A stretch of 64,000 nucleotides of DNA from Nitrospira sp. (GCA_005116955.1 SWDI01000005.1:369063-433062), one strand, 5' to 3'; shown: positions 37,689 to 48,373, counted from the first letter of the stretch. A program made the numbers and translations. Notes: generated by a model from the sequence alone, not told the origin.

Positions 37689-40123
37689 ACTTCTTCCGCC
37701 GCACCAACCGGGCCTCGTCGTCCAAGCACCTCCCGACGCCCATCACGACCCGCCGCCCCTACAATGCCTTCCGATTCCATCTGCTCGATCATGCGCGCGG
37801 CCCGAGGATAGCCGACCCGCAGTCGGCGCTGGATCAGCGAAGCTGAGGCCTGCCCCGTCGACAGCACCAATTCTTTCGCCTGCTCGTACACCTCGTCTTT
37901 CGCCTCTTCCTCAGCCGCCTCCTCCAACTTGAGGGACTGCAGCTCCTGGTTATAGATCGGCAGGGCTTGTTTCTTCACAAACTCCACCACCGAACGGACA
38001 TCGTCGTCCGACACAAAGGACCCGTGCAGACGCGCAAGGCGTCCGGTTCCAGAGGCCAAATACAGCATATCCCCACGGCCGAGGAGAGCCTCCGCTCCGT
38101 TCGCATCGAGAATGGTTCGAGAATCGGTCTTCGACGAGACTTGGAACGCAATGCGTGCTGGGAAATTCGCTTTGATCAGACCGGTCAGTACATCGACGGA
38201 TGGACGCTGAGTGGCTAGCACCAGATGAATGCCGGATGCCCGGGCCATCTGCGCAAGCCGGGCAATCTTGTCTTCCACATCTTTCGGAGCGACCATCATC
38301 AGATCCGCCAGTTCGTCGATCATGACGACGATAAACGGCAGCGGTTCCGGCGGCGTCGGTTTTGGCTGCATGCAACCCCGTTCCCCCTCGGCGATCGAAG
38401 TTTCACCGGCGGAGAGACGCTCTTCTTCAGAGAGAAATTTCATCGAAAGCTCAGTCTGCTCAACGCTCGGTTCGTTACTTTCAGCAAACACCTCGTGCAA
38501 ACCGGCGACCTTTCGATTGTACGCATCAATGTTCCGCACACCGGCTTCCGCCAGCAGCTTATACCGCCGCTCCATCTCAGCAACAACCCATCCCAGGCCT
38601 CTTGCGGCTGACTTGGGGTCCGTAATCACCGGCCGCAAGAGATGTGGAATGCCCTCATACGATTGGAACTCAAGCATCTTCGGATCAATGAGCAACAGTT
38701 TCACTTCACTCGGCTTGGCGGAAAAGAGGATACTGAGTAGCATCGTGTTCAGACTGACACTCTTCCCAGCCCCCGTTGCCCCGGCCACCAAGAGATGCGG
38801 CATCGTCTTCAAATCTGCCGTGCTGGGCGCACCAAAGATATCCTTACCCAGTGCCAGTGTGAGCCTGGACCTTGCCCGCCGAAAGGCCTCGCTCATGACG
38901 ACTTCTTTCAAGGACACCGTCTCTCGCGACCTATTCGGCACCTCAATCCCCACGACTGATTTGCCGGGGATCGGCGCGACAATACGAATGCTCGTAGCCT
39001 TGAGCGCCAAAGCCAGGTCGTCGGCCAGATTCACAATGCGGGCGACCTTCGTGCCGGGCCCCGGCTCAAATTCGTACATAGTGATGACGGGGCCTGGTCT
39101 CACTTCCGTCACAATGCCCTCGATGCCGAAACTCAGCAATGCGCGTGATAAGATCTCGGACTGTGCTTTGAATTCCTCATCCGACATCCGATCCATCGGT
39201 CCAGAAGGATCACTTAACAGAATCTCCGGGTCAGGCAGCTGATAGTTTTTGGGCTCGGCTGTCGGCATAACCACTTCCGACTCAGTTGTTTGCGCGTCCC
39301 ATGTTGGGATTGCGACAGGGAATGGCTGGATGATCGGACCTGGAGGAATCTGGGTTGGGGTTGGGGTCAGCTCCAACTCCTCGATCTCGTCAATGGCTGA
39401 CTCCTCTCCTCGAGTGACGGCCGCTGGCTTGGACGACCTGGCTCGTAACCGTCTATTGCCGATCTCTTTGTCGACCTCAATTGATCGTTCCGGCATCACC
39501 GCGAACACCCCTTCGCGAAGAGTGGCCCAATGTTCTGGCATCCGACGCACGGCTTCCGCCAAGGACAGAGGGGTTGTCAGCAAGAGGGAGACCAGGAATC
39601 CTGTGATGACCAGAATATGGGCCCCAGTTCCGGCAAAGACGGCACGGAGTCCCTCGGCGATGGTCTGACCAACGACACCACCGCCCATCCCCCGGGAAGT
39701 CATTCCGCTGGTCAGGGTTGGAACCCCCGTCGTTTCAAGATGCAGAAAGGCGCTCAGGAAGAAGACGGCGGCTAAGGAGCTGGCGGCCGTCCGCAGCGTA
39801 AGACTCACCGGAACTTGAGAGAAGCACCGAACTCCCAACCGCCCCAGCAACACAGGAAAGAGATAGGCTGCTCCACCGATACCAAAAAAGAACCCACCGG
39901 CGAACAATGCGCCGAACGAACCAATGAGATTACGCGGCGGATCGGCATCCGGCACACCAGTCGCCAGCATCTTCGCCTCTCCCGGTACAAACGACAGGAG
40001 GCTCAAGAGCATCAGCAGACTCAGCGCGATCAAGATTACGCCGATCACTTCTCGCTGAATATGAGAAGGGGGAGATGGGGCTCGGCGGGCTTCTCCCCGC
40101 TTCGCCGAGGTGGTGGCACCCAT
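37685..40123 (-). CDS. ftsK: DNA translocase FtsK
   Basis: FtsK is a septal DNA pump that clears chromosomes and activates XerCD at dif. In this 812-residue protein, four or five membrane segments lie within residues 25-195. A Pro-rich linker of about 80 residues follows, shorter than in E. coli. The motor has Walker A GATGAGKSV near 443, LLLIDPKML near 480 and Walker B VVMIDELADLMM near 598. The C-terminal gamma domain (about 745-805; ASLIQRRLRVGYPRAARMIEQME) should read KOPS sites. The start ATG lies after a non-coding stretch of about 90 bp that follows phoU. Confidence 0.95.
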   Translation of the reverse strand: MGATTSAKRGEARRAPSPPSHIQREVIGVILIALSLLMLLSLLSFVPGEAKMLATGVPDADPPRNLIGSFGALFAGGFFFGIGGAAYLFPVLLGRLGVRCFSQVPVSLTLRTAASSLAAVFFLSAFLHLETTGVPTLTSGMTSRGMGGGVVGQTIAEGLRAVFAGTGAHILVITGFLVSLLLTTPLSLAEAVRRMPEHWATLREGVFAVMPERSIEVDKEIGNRRLRARSSKPAAVTRGEESAIDEIEELELTPTPTQIPPGPIIQPFPVAIPTWDAQTTESEVVMPTAEPKNYQLPDPEILLSDPSGPMDRMSDEEFKAQSEILSRALLSFGIEGIVTEVRPGPVITMYEFEPGPGTKVARIVNLADDLALALKATSIRIVAPIPGKSVVGIEVPNRSRETVSLKEVVMSEAFRRARSRLTLALGKDIFGAPSTADLKTMPHLLVAGATGAGKSVSLNTMLLSILFSAKPSEVKLLLIDPKMLEFQSYEGIPHLLRPVITDPKSAARGLGWVVAEMERRYKLLAEAGVRNIDAYNRKVAGLHEVFAESNEPSVEQTELSMKFLSEEERLSAGETSIAEGERGCMQPKPTPPEPLPFIVVMIDELADLMMVAPKDVEDKIARLAQMARASGIHLVLATQRPSVDVLTGLIKANFPARIAFQVSSKTDSRTILDANGAEALLGRGDMLYLASGTGRLARLHGSFVSDDDVRSVVEFVKKQALPIYNQELQSLKLEEAAEEEAKDEVYEQAKELVLSTGQASASLIQRRLRVGYPRAARMIEQMESEGIVGAAGRDGRREVLGRRGPVGAAEEV

Positions 40124-40217
40124 GGAACGAATGCTAACACAGGGGCAGGGTCATTTCAAACGAACCCGCATCTGAGTCACTGGCAGTCCCAGCGTGCCTG
40201 TCAACCCAATCAGCGCA

Positions 40218-40892
40218 TCACAATGGAGCCGATGGCGTGGTGTGCCGAATGATCTTGCCTTCGACCAGATAGACGACCAACTCGGCGATGTTGGTGGCAT
40301 GATCAGCCACTCGCTCGAGCGACTTGGCGATAAAGCTCAATCGAATGGCCCGTGAAATCGTATGTGGATTTTCCATCATGAACGAGAGCAGTTCGCGAAA
40401 TAACTGTTCCATGAGATCATCGACGAAGTCGTCATCCCCAATGACTTTCCTGGCCAGAATGGCATCCTCCTTGACAAAGGCATCGATGCTTTCTTTCACC
40501 ATGACCCGTGCAAGGCTCCCCATCCTGGGGATATCAATGTAGGGCTTGAGTTGAGGCTCTTCGTTCAGTTCGATCGCACGTTCACAGATACTTTCCGATA
40601 GGTCACTGATACGTTCGAGCTCAGTGGACAGTTTCATGGCCGTCGTCACCAACCGCAGATCACGCGCCGCCGGCTGGTGGAGTGCCAGCAACTCAATGCA
40701 GGCTTCGTCGATCTCCACATCCATCGCATTGACCTTGTGGTCTCGCTCGATCACGCGGCAGGCCAGGGCCGCATTTCGCGTCACCAATGCAGTCAACGCC
40801 TTATCGATTTGGTCTTCCGCCAGACCAGCCATTCGCGCCAGCTTCGTCTTGAGTTCGGCAAGTTCTTCGTCGAAATGTCGGTGTTGAGCCAT
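40218..40892 (-). CDS. phoU: Phosphate-signalling regulator PhoU
   Basis: PhoU is the negative regulator linking the Pst transporter to the phosphate-sensing kinase. The 224-residue protein has two PhoU helical repeats, with E/DxxxD metal-binding motifs visible in NAMDVEIDEACIELL and DFVDDLMEQLFRELL. ATG 40892 begins the typical sequence MAQHRHFDEELAELK and lies 4 bp after the pstB stop, so translation is coupled. It is the last gene of the pst operon. No phoR/phoB pair lies in this window. Confidence 0.95.
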   Translation of the reverse strand: MAQHRHFDEELAELKTKLARMAGLAEDQIDKALTALVTRNAALACRVIERDHKVNAMDVEIDEACIELLALHQPAARDLRLVTTAMKLSTELERISDLSESICERAIELNEEPQLKPYIDIPRMGSLARVMVKESIDAFVKEDAILARKVIGDDDFVDDLMEQLFRELLSFMMENPHTISRAIRLSFIAKSLERVADHATNIAELVVYLVEGKIIRHTTPSAPL

Positions 40893-40896
40893 AGCG

Positions 40897-41775
40897 TCAC
40901 CCAAATCGTCCAGTGATGTAGTCTTCTGTCTGCTTCTTCGAAGGGTTCGTGAACAGCTGCTTCGTGAGACCATATTCGACTAATTGGCCGAGATACATGA
41001 ACGCGGTCCGATCCGACACCCGGGCCGCCTGCTGCATGTTGTGCGTCACAATGACGATCGTCAACTCTTTCTTCAACGAAAACAGCAACTCTTCGATGAT
41101 GCCGGTAGCAATCGGATCTAAGGCGGAGCAGGGTTCATCCATCAAGAGCACATCCGGCTTGACGGCGAGGGCCCGCGCAATGCAGAGGCGCTGCTGCTGA
41201 CCGCCGGACAAGCCAAGAGCACTTTTATGGAGTCGATCCTTTACTTCCTCCCATAAGCCGGCTCCTCGGAGACTTCGCTCGACGATCTCTTCCAACACCA
41301 TCCGATTCTTCAGGCCTTGCAGCCGTGGACCGTACGCAACATTTTCATGGATCGATTTGGGGAACGGATTTGATTTTTGAAACACCATGCCTACCCGTTT
41401 CCGAAGATCAGTGATATCGATCAACGGGTTAAAGATATCAACGCCGTCGATGAGAATGTTTCCTTCATGCCGCGCACCTTCAATGAGATCATTCAAGCGA
41501 TTCACGCAGCGGAGCAACGTTGATTTCCCGCATCCTGATGGCCCAATGAAGGCAGTCACTTGGTTTTCTGGAATATCCAAATCAACCTTGAACAGGGCCT
41601 GGACCGGCCCATAGAAAAAATTGAAGCCCTGCACCCGAAGCTTCGGCTTCCCCTGAGCACTGGGCTGAGGCGTCACTTTGGAATCATGAGGGCCCATGCT
41701 TTCCATCTCCAGAGAGGACACAACGGGTGAGAGGGTACGGACACCGGACATCACGTCAAACTGCTGACCCAGCAT
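40897..41775 (-). CDS. pstB: Phosphate ABC transporter ATP-binding protein PstB
   Basis: This is the ATPase of the high-affinity phosphate importer. The 292-residue protein has Walker [10 protein letters not shown] near 86, signature LSGGQQQR near 195, Walker [12 protein letters not shown] near 215 and the switch His in VTHNMQQA. The N-terminus is about 35 residues longer than in E. coli PstB. ATG 41775 follows GAGGAGGAAAT and overlaps the end of pstA by 20 bp. Confidence 0.96.
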   Translation of the reverse strand: MLGQQFDVMSGVRTLSPVVSSLEMESMGPHDSKVTPQPSAQGKPKLRVQGFNFFYGPVQALFKVDLDIPENQVTAFIGPSGCGKSTLLRCVNRLNDLIEGARHEGNILIDGVDIFNPLIDITDLRKRVGMVFQKSNPFPKSIHENVAYGPRLQGLKNRMVLEEIVERSLRGAGLWEEVKDRLHKSALGLSGGQQQRLCIARALAVKPDVLLMDEPCSALDPIATGIIEELLFSLKKELTIVIVTHNMQQAARVSDRTAFMYLGQLVEYGLTKQLFTNPSKKQTEDYITGRFG

Positions 41776-43171
41776 ATTTCCTCCTCATTCGATTTCGCAA
41801 GAGGATGCCTGTGAGGTTAAGCGTCACCACCACCAGAATCAACACCAATGTGGTCACATAGACCATCGGCTTGGCAGCTTCCACATTGGGCGATTGGAAC
41901 CCCACGTCATAAATATGAAACCCCAAATGCATGAACTTTCGGTCTAGGTGAATAAACGGCCACGTCCAATCGATCGGCATGGCCGGTGCTAGTTTGACGA
42001 CACCGGTCAACATCAAGGGCGCCACCTCGCCCGCCGCACGAGCCATGGCCAGGATGAGTCCGGTCAAAATGCCCGGGAGTGCCGTGGGAAGCACGACTTT
42101 CCACATCGTTTCCCATTTCGTCGCGCCCAAGCCAATCGACCCTTCTCGATACTCCCTCGGCACGGCTGCCAGCCCCTCTTCCGTTGCGACGATCACGACC
42201 GGAACGGTCAATAGCGCCAGCGTCAATGAGGCCCAGAGAATTCCACCCGTGCCGAACGTCGGAGTAGGCAGCCGATCAGAAAACCACAGGGCATCCAGCG
42301 TGCCCCCGACGCCGTAGACGAAAAATCCCAACCCAAACACACCGAACACGATCGAGGGAACCCCGGCGAGATTATTGACGGCGATGCGCACAGTCCGCAC
42401 GATGACTCCCTGGCGGGCATACTCCCTGAGATACAGTGCGCCAATGACACCAAAGGGGGTCACGACCAAGCTCATGATCATCACCATCAGAACCGTGCCA
42501 AAAATGGCCGGGAAAATCCCACCCTCCGTGTTGGCTTCTCGTGGCTCGGTGGTCAGCACCACCCAGACATTGCCGGCATAGACCCACACCTTCTCCAGCT
42601 TCGAAAGGTTGTTTGGACGCAAGACGCGCATCACTTGGCCAAGAGCAATGGACTTTTCTCTGCCATTGGCATCGACAACGAGCAACATATACGTGCTCTC
42701 TGCCTCACTCGATTCCGCACGTCGAAGCAGTGCCGGGAGGGACTGCCATACGGCCTCCGAGCCTTCAGCCACAGTTTGATCTTCCTTGAGCAGCGTGCGG
42801 AGCCGTCCATAGAAGTTCCCCCACTCACGCCGCTCCACCATCACAAGATCGGCCGGCGTGGCTCGTTCGACGATCTGATCGGTGTTGATCCACCGATAGT
42901 CCAGACCGTACAGATCGCGATTGCCGATCTTCATTCTGATTCGCGGAACCCCTTTCGGACTCACTTCTTCTCCGGCCAACTGACCGATCACATGTTTTCC
43001 GTCCTTCAGCGTCAATTCAACGAGATCAGCCGGCCAAAAATACCCGAACCCATTGAGAAGAATGAGCACTAGAAGCCCACCGATCATGAGGAGCGAAATG
43101 GAAAGCCCAGCCCCGCAGCCCCAAATGAAGAGCTCACCGCTTGCCATGAAATGCTTGACCCACTGTTTCAT
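41756..43171 (-). CDS. pstA: Phosphate ABC transporter permease PstA
   Basis: This inner-membrane permease subunit has 471 residues, much longer than the 300 of E. coli PstA. The extra part is a periplasmic region of about 150 residues between the first membrane helix (about 17-40) and the core (about 220 onward). The core carries the EAA-type loop [22 protein letters not shown] near 350-372. A similar insert is present in the pstC product, so the two probably form an extended periplasmic assembly. It lies 95 bp downstream of pstC. Confidence 0.93.
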   Translation of the reverse strand: MKQWVKHFMASGELFIWGCGAGLSISLLMIGGLLVLILLNGFGYFWPADLVELTLKDGKHVIGQLAGEEVSPKGVPRIRMKIGNRDLYGLDYRWINTDQIVERATPADLVMVERREWGNFYGRLRTLLKEDQTVAEGSEAVWQSLPALLRRAESSEAESTYMLLVVDANGREKSIALGQVMRVLRPNNLSKLEKVWVYAGNVWVVLTTEPREANTEGGIFPAIFGTVLMVMIMSLVVTPFGVIGALYLREYARQGVIVRTVRIAVNNLAGVPSIVFGVFGLGFFVYGVGGTLDALWFSDRLPTPTFGTGGILWASLTLALLTVPVVIVATEEGLAAVPREYREGSIGLGATKWETMWKVVLPTALPGILTGLILAMARAAGEVAPLMLTGVVKLAPAMPIDWTWPFIHLDRKFMHLGFHIYDVGFQSPNVEAAKPMVYVTTLVLILVVVTLNLTGILLRNRMRRKYAGSAV

Positions 43172-43266
43172 CGCATCACTCCCACCCCAAACTTCGTCAG
43201 ACTTGCGTTCAACAACTGAACTCTACACACTAGCCCGGAACATCATCTTGTGTGAATCTTGTCGCA

Positions 43267-45609
43267 CTAGAATTGGCTATATTTCTCCCTGAGTCGCTGT
43301 CGAACCAGTTCCGCGACCGTATTGAGCAGAAAAGTCGCGATAAAGAGGAGCAAACCCGCCAAAAAGAGTGTGCGATACAGAGTCCCGCCATGCGGCGCTT
43401 CAGGGATCTCCACGGCAATATTCGCGGACAGGGTTCGAAACCCGTTGAAGAGGCTCCAATCCATAATCGGCGTATTGCCTGTCGCCATCAGCACGATCAT
43501 GGTCTCGCCAACCGCCCGACCGAACCCGATCATCAACGCCGAGAAGATGCCCGGACTGGCCGAGATCAGGACGAGATGGGTAAGCGTTTGCCACCGCGTA
43601 GCACCGAGGGCCAAGGACCCGGCAATCAGATTCTTTGGAACATTGGAGAGCGCTTCTTCAGAAATGCTGTAGATGATGGGAATGATGGCAAATCCCATAG
43701 CCACCCCGACCACGATGGCGTTGCGCTGGTCATAATTCAGACCGAGATGAGTCTGGAGCCACGGTTTAAAATGGCCATCGAACAAGAAGGACTCCCACCA
43801 CGCGTTGGTCTCAAAGCACCCCCAAACCACGGCGGCGATGATCGGCATCATGAGCAGCGCCTCCGCACCAGGCCGCACACGATGTTTGAGTGAGGCAGGA
43901 AGCAGGAGAAAGAGTCCGGTGGACAAGGCAATGACCAAGGGCATCACCAAGACCATCCCTGTCATGGCGGGAAAGTTCCGCTCCAGGACCGGTGCAAACC
44001 AGAGGCCGGCCAGAAATCCAAGCACCACAGTGGGCAGCGCTGCCATGATTTCAATGGTGGGTTTGATCTTCGCTCGAAGATCCGGATGCATGAACATGGC
44101 GGTGTAGATGGCGGCCAATACCGCCAATGGCACAGCCAGGAGCACGGCATAGATGGTGCCCTTAATAGTTCCAAAAATCAGCGGGGTCAAGCTGAACTTG
44201 GCTTCAAAGTCGTCCGACCCACTCGATGATTGCCAGACCAGCTCCGGCCGATCATAGCCCTCGTACATCACGGGAGAGAACAAGGTAGCCAAGGTGATTT
44301 CCGGGTAGGGATTCGAAATGTCGTAATGCACTAGCCGATCATTTTCGGCGAGACCGACCAGGCCATCCGCCTTGGGAGAAAAATAGGTACTGCGCAGTGC
44401 CCCCTGTTGTGGAGCAAGTGTCAGCAATGTTTGTTCGGACGTCGAATGGTGCAGACGGATTTCTCCCCCGGCATCGGTCGTGATGAATCCCTTATCGCGC
44501 TGGGAAATCGTGATGTCGATGACCGCACTCTGATGAGGGGCAAACCGATGGATACGCGTCATATGGGTTGTATTCGTCGCAGCATGTTCTCGCACGGGCA
44601 TCCACACAGCAATCTGCCCGGACGCATCGCCGACCACAAGACTCCGGTCACTCATCAAATAGCCCAGCGCGGTAATTGCCTGACTTCCTTCAGACGCCTG
44701 GGTCGTATCAACCCGACTAGGCTTCGCCGGTTCCCGGAGATCAAAATGATAGACCTTGCCCTCTTCCGTCCCGACCGCGAGAAGCTCTGCCCGGCCCGCG
44801 AGTGTGATCGCCGTCACCCGACCGGGGATGTTGGGTGTCAGATCGACCTGCGTGATCGACGCCGCAGCGGTTCCATCGGGACGAGATGCGGTTCGGCTTG
44901 TGGTGAGCCAGAGATGCTGATCTTGAAGCAGCGCGGCAATTCGAACATCGGAGTCCGTGCTCTGATATGCCATCTTGATGATTGGTTGCGGAGTTGGTGC
45001 GGCAACCATCGGATTCCCAACCGTAACGGACTGAGCGATCGAACGTTCGTTCCCTTGGAAGTCCTGAGTGAATTCAATTGCCACAGGGATGACGCGGCCG
45101 TCTTCCGTGCCCATGGCCAGTTGGTGCCCCTTCCCCAATGCTCGCGCGAGCGCTGTGACCGAACCATCTGGCAACAAGCCTCGCGAAGGAACCTTTGATA
45201 CGGCGGACTTCCCCTCTTCTAAGAAGACAAACTCTAATGAGTCACCGCGCAGCGTATAGGCAAGCTCTTGATGCTCGTCGATGCCGACGAGCGCTGATGT
45301 CGAGGGATGCTCAAGCGGGGAGAGTGCAATCGGCTCGGTCAGAGTGGCGTGGGGCGGTTGAAAGAGTGGGATAACTTCTTTCACCAGAAAGATGCACATC
45401 CCGAGAATGCAGAGGATAATGCTGATCCCACCGGTCTTGATGATGACGTTGGTCAGCCCATCCGTGATGGACCTGATTTGTCGTCGGCTGAACAGTCCGC
45501 CCGCCAGGGTCGGGGTTGGAATTGCTCCCTGGCCTGGAGAGGGCTCTCCTTGAAGGACCGGTATTGGAGTAAGTGGCGGCACGTTCATGCTTTGACTTTC
45601 GATGTCCAT
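43267..45609 (-). CDS. pstC: Phosphate ABC transporter permease PstC with propeller-like insert
   Basis: This 780-residue permease subunit is over twice the length of E. coli PstC. After a cytoplasmic N-terminus and one membrane helix (about 57-77), residues about 85-465 form a periplasmic region. It has repeats resembling WD40 blades, for example LAMGTEDGRVIPV, LAVGTEEGKVYHF, LVVGDASGQIAVW and FITTDAGGEIRLH. The permease core (about 480-775) has the EAA loop LALGATRWQTLTHLVL near 640. Long PstC forms are known in other Gram-negatives; the role of the insert is not established. It lies 80 bp downstream of pstS. Confidence 0.92.
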   Translation of the reverse strand: MDIESQSMNVPPLTPIPVLQGEPSPGQGAIPTPTLAGGLFSRRQIRSITDGLTNVIIKTGGISIILCILGMCIFLVKEVIPLFQPPHATLTEPIALSPLEHPSTSALVGIDEHQELAYTLRGDSLEFVFLEEGKSAVSKVPSRGLLPDGSVTALARALGKGHQLAMGTEDGRVIPVAIEFTQDFQGNERSIAQSVTVGNPMVAAPTPQPIIKMAYQSTDSDVRIAALLQDQHLWLTTSRTASRPDGTAAASITQVDLTPNIPGRVTAITLAGRAELLAVGTEEGKVYHFDLREPAKPSRVDTTQASEGSQAITALGYLMSDRSLVVGDASGQIAVWMPVREHAATNTTHMTRIHRFAPHQSAVIDITISQRDKGFITTDAGGEIRLHHSTSEQTLLTLAPQQGALRSTYFSPKADGLVGLAENDRLVHYDISNPYPEITLATLFSPVMYEGYDRPELVWQSSSGSDDFEAKFSLTPLIFGTIKGTIYAVLLAVPLAVLAAIYTAMFMHPDLRAKIKPTIEIMAALPTVVLGFLAGLWFAPVLERNFPAMTGMVLVMPLVIALSTGLFLLLPASLKHRVRPGAEALLMMPIIAAVVWGCFETNAWWESFLFDGHFKPWLQTHLGLNYDQRNAIVVGVAMGFAIIPIIYSISEEALSNVPKNLIAGSLALGATRWQTLTHLVLISASPGIFSALMIGFGRAVGETMIVLMATGNTPIMDWSLFNGFRTLSANIAVEIPEAPHGGTLYRTLFLAGLLLFIATFLLNTVAELVRQRLREKYSQF

Positions 45610-45697
45610 TCCAACGTTTCAGCGCTACACTTCTCACAAGATCGTGAGTCGCCATATGCCTTTATGGTCTACCGACTCCGGACAGCCGGCCTTAGGC

Positions 45698-46690
45698 TTA
45701 TTCGATTTTTGCCGATTCCTTTTCAACCACAGACTGCGGGAGCGGAAAGAAACCATCCTTGATGACGATGGCTTGCCCTTCCTTGCTATAAATAAACTTG
45801 ATGAATTCTTTCACGAGCGGATCGAGCGGTTTATTCGGCGCCTTGTTAACGTAGACCAACAAATGCCGCCAGAGGGGATAGGACCCGTTCAGAGCATTGG
45901 TCTGCGTGGGCGCCACGAAGGGTGCCCCCTCCTTTTCAGCCAACGGAAGTACTCGCACGCCGGAGGTCAAATAGCCAATCCCACTGTAGCCGATACCAGC
46001 CTGATCTTCCGTGATGCCCTGCACAACAGAGGCAGAACCAGGCTGTTCCTTCACCTCGTCTTTATAGTCGCCGTTCTTGAGCGCAAACTCTTTGAAAAAT
46101 CCGTAGGTGCCGGATGCGGAGTTCCGGCCATAGATACTGATCGGAGTAGCCGCTACTTCGCCGGTAATCCCCAGCTGACCCCACCGTTCAAGGGTTTGCT
46201 GCGCACCGAATCGGCGGGTCTTCGAGAAAATCGCATCGACTTGCGCCATCGTGAGTCCTGGAACGGAGTTGTCCTTGTTGACATAGACGGCCAGTGCGTC
46301 GATGGCGACCGGAAATGCGGTTGGCTTATACCGGAATTTTCTTTCGAAGGCATCGAGCTCGGTATTTTTCATCGCACGGGACATCGGGCCCAGTTGCGCG
46401 GTCCCTTCGATCAAGGCCGGAGGTGCGGTGCTTGAGCCCTTGCCTTCGATCTGAATTTTGACGCTTGGATATTGCTTGCGAAATCCTTCAGCCCACAGTG
46501 TCATGAGGTTGTTGAGCGTGTCCGAACCAATGCTGTTGACATTCCCTGATACCCCGCTGACTTTGAGGTACCCCTTCAAAGCCGGATCCAGCACGATGGC
46601 GTCATCGGCATGGGCGGATGGGAGTCCCGAAACAAGAGCTCCAATGAGGGTGATGCAAGTTAAACCAGACTTGGCAGCCGATATGTTCAT
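45698..46690 (-). CDS. pstS: Phosphate-binding protein PstS
   Basis: This periplasmic phosphate receptor has 330 residues, with a signal peptide (about 1-27, ending near SAHA-DD). Binding-site motifs are visible: [24 protein letters not shown] and [16 protein letters not shown] 46690 follows AAAGGAC; an upstream ATG would add 8-14 residues. Three heptamer repeats spaced 11 bp apart lie 65-93 bp upstream and resemble a PhoB binding site. The gene heads the pstSCAB-phoU operon. Confidence 0.95.
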   Translation of the reverse strand: MNISAAKSGLTCITLIGALVSGLPSAHADDAIVLDPALKGYLKVSGVSGNVNSIGSDTLNNLMTLWAEGFRKQYPSVKIQIEGKGSSTAPPALIEGTAQLGPMSRAMKNTELDAFERKFRYKPTAFPVAIDALAVYVNKDNSVPGLTMAQVDAIFSKTRRFGAQQTLERWGQLGITGEVAATPISIYGRNSASGTYGFFKEFALKNGDYKDEVKEQPGSASVVQGITEDQAGIGYSGIGYLTSGVRVLPLAEKEGAPFVAPTQTNALNGSYPLWRHLLVYVNKAPNKPLDPLVKEFIKFIYSKEGQAIVIKDGFFPLPQSVVEKESAKIE

Positions 46691-46754
46691 AAACAGTCCT
46701 TTCGTCATCACTGACTTATTCCCTTGCCACAATAACCCTGTCGTATTGCCACCA

Positions 46755-46783
46755 CATTACGCGAATGTTACAGGCGTGTTACA
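46755..46783 (-). promoter_or_regulatory. Pho-box-like repeats upstream of pstS
   Basis: On the reverse strand are TGTAACA-CGCC-TGTAACA-TTCG-CGTAATG: two identical heptamers and a weaker third, each starting 11 bp after the last. PhoB boxes in E. coli are direct 7-bp repeats with 4-bp spacers (CTGTCAT-N4), and this has the same geometry. A -10 candidate (CAATAC) follows at the expected distance. Confidence 0.6.
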
Positions 46784-46849
46784 TAATGAGCACCCTAGCT
46801 TGAACGACCTTGATTAAAGGGGTAGGCTGTCGCCTGCGCCTAGTCATCA

Positions 46850-48193
46850 TCAGAAGTTAAACTGCAACTGCGTACGAACAATATCCCCCTCACGAATGTT
46901 ATAGGGCGCAGTCTGCGTGTCGGTGCGTCTGCTCCGCGCATAGGCAATCGTGAACTCCAAGGACTTCGCGATTTGCCACTCCATCCCGACTTCCCATTCC
47001 CGAACCACATTGAATGGAGAATTCGTCCGATGCTTCTTTCCGCCGCTGTATTCCTGGTACCGGACATAGGGAATAAGGGTGGTCAACCAGGGTTTATTCA
47101 CGTCCCACTTATACATCCCCTGGACGTAGCCGCCCTGGATGTCCCCTTCCCCAATGGCTGTTCGCGTGGCGTTCAACTGAGGACCATTGCCCCAATTCCA
47201 CTCCGCCTGGAACCCGATCGGTTGCGGATAGAGCACGAAGTGCACACCGACTCGCTCGTCTAGAATGTTACCGCTATTTTCGAGTGCGGGAGTTACTGCG
47301 AGGCCAGTTCCTGAGGGAGTGCCAACATTGAACGTCCCACGGTACGCATCGACGCCGAACTGGATAGTCTGCCCGTAGGGTAGCTCCATGGGGTACGTGG
47401 CATGCAGAACGATATGTTTATTGTCATTACGGTCGTTAATGTTGATGGTCTGGCCGTTATAAACCCCGACACCTAAGACGCCATAGTCTCCACTCCCCTT
47501 GAGACCAGAGTCGACCAGTTTTCTGAATAACTTTTTGGTCTCCTTCGGCGTGTAGTAGATGAAGAATCCGAGATCCCGCTCGCCCTGCACGGCGCTATTG
47601 AGGCCATCGGCACGGTCAAAAGCGATTCGATTTTGACTGGACTGCAGATTCTCAAATCCAAACGGAACCTTCGATTGCCCGACACGAACCCGCAATTCTT
47701 TTTCCTCAAAGAACAAAAATGGCACAGGCATAAAGATATCAGCGTAAGCATCGCGAAGTTGGACAAAGTGATTACTTTGATCCCCTGTCGTGCCAGGCAC
47801 AGTGCCTGCAAATTCAGGCTGAATATAAAACGACAGCCAATCCGTCACGTCGCCTGAAAAGACCATGCGGACGCGGCGGAAGGCAAAACCTGTATTGTCC
47901 CGAATGGTGTTATCGTATTCACTCCGTATGGATTTGTCTCCGGGAAGGTAGGTATAACGAGCTTGCACGTAGCCGCGAATGCTGATCTTATCAAACCATT
48001 TTTTGATTGAGGCCCTTTCTGCAACGATCGCATCTTCTCGTTCATGCTCGGCCTTGAGCTTGAGCCATTCTTCCTTCGTGATCTGTCCCTTCTCGTAGAG
48101 GAGATCCTCCACGCTTGCTTGAGCCGGATTGGTCTGGAAGATCAACCCAAGACCGATCACGCATACGCTCACTGCAAACCACCATCTCTTCAT
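46850..48193 (-). CDS. Phosphate-selective porin (OprO/OprP type)
   Basis: This is an outer-membrane channel of 447 residues. A signal peptide (about 1-27, ending NPAQA-S) is followed by a short coiled-coil stretch (ITKEEWLKLKAEHERE). The beta-barrel has alternating aromatic strands and ends in FNF, the usual C-terminal Phe signature of outer-membrane barrels. The sequence is of the phosphate-selective porin O/P family, though ion choice cannot be read directly. ATG 48193 follows GGGAGGTAG. The neighbouring pst operon and the Pho-box-like repeats upstream support a role in phosphate uptake. Confidence 0.9.
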   Translation of the reverse strand: MKRWWFAVSVCVIGLGLIFQTNPAQASVEDLLYEKGQITKEEWLKLKAEHEREDAIVAERASIKKWFDKISIRGYVQARYTYLPGDKSIRSEYDNTIRDNTGFAFRRVRMVFSGDVTDWLSFYIQPEFAGTVPGTTGDQSNHFVQLRDAYADIFMPVPFLFFEEKELRVRVGQSKVPFGFENLQSSQNRIAFDRADGLNSAVQGERDLGFFIYYTPKETKKLFRKLVDSGLKGSGDYGVLGVGVYNGQTININDRNDNKHIVLHATYPMELPYGQTIQFGVDAYRGTFNVGTPSGTGLAVTPALENSGNILDERVGVHFVLYPQPIGFQAEWNWGNGPQLNATRTAIGEGDIQGGYVQGMYKWDVNKPWLTTLIPYVRYQEYSGGKKHRTNSPFNVVREWEVGMEWQIAKSLEFTIAYARSRRTDTQTAPYNIREGDIVRTQLQFNF

Positions 48194-48252
48194 TCCACTA
48201 CCTCCCTCTAGTTGGTCATGTTTCAAATACGTGGTGAGGTATAGTTCAACAG

Positions 48253-48292
48253 CGTTAAGATGGTGCTACGGGATTGTTGCAGATGTGTTAAA
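48253..48292 (-). promoter_or_regulatory. Pho-box-like repeats upstream of the porin gene
   Basis: On the reverse strand four heptamers start every 11 bp: TTTAACA, TGCAACA, CGTAGCA and CTTAACG, each separated by 4 bp. They are less uniform than those before pstS but share the geometry and the core (T/C)-N-TAACA pattern. They lie between the porin (start 48193) and the divergent gene at 48374, so could control both. Confidence 0.5.
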
Positions 48293-48373
48293 TCGACTAC
48301 GATTTGGTTAGTTACGACGACTCACAGAAAGCGCGGTCGGTTACAACCGGTTCAATCTGGAACCAAGCTGAGG

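Noticed and set aside
38229-39242. A 337-codon open frame on the forward strand inside ftsK
   Set aside because: It lies antisense to a clear ftsK, has low-complexity Ser/Arg composition, no family match and no ribosome binding site. Long shadow frames are common at this GC content.
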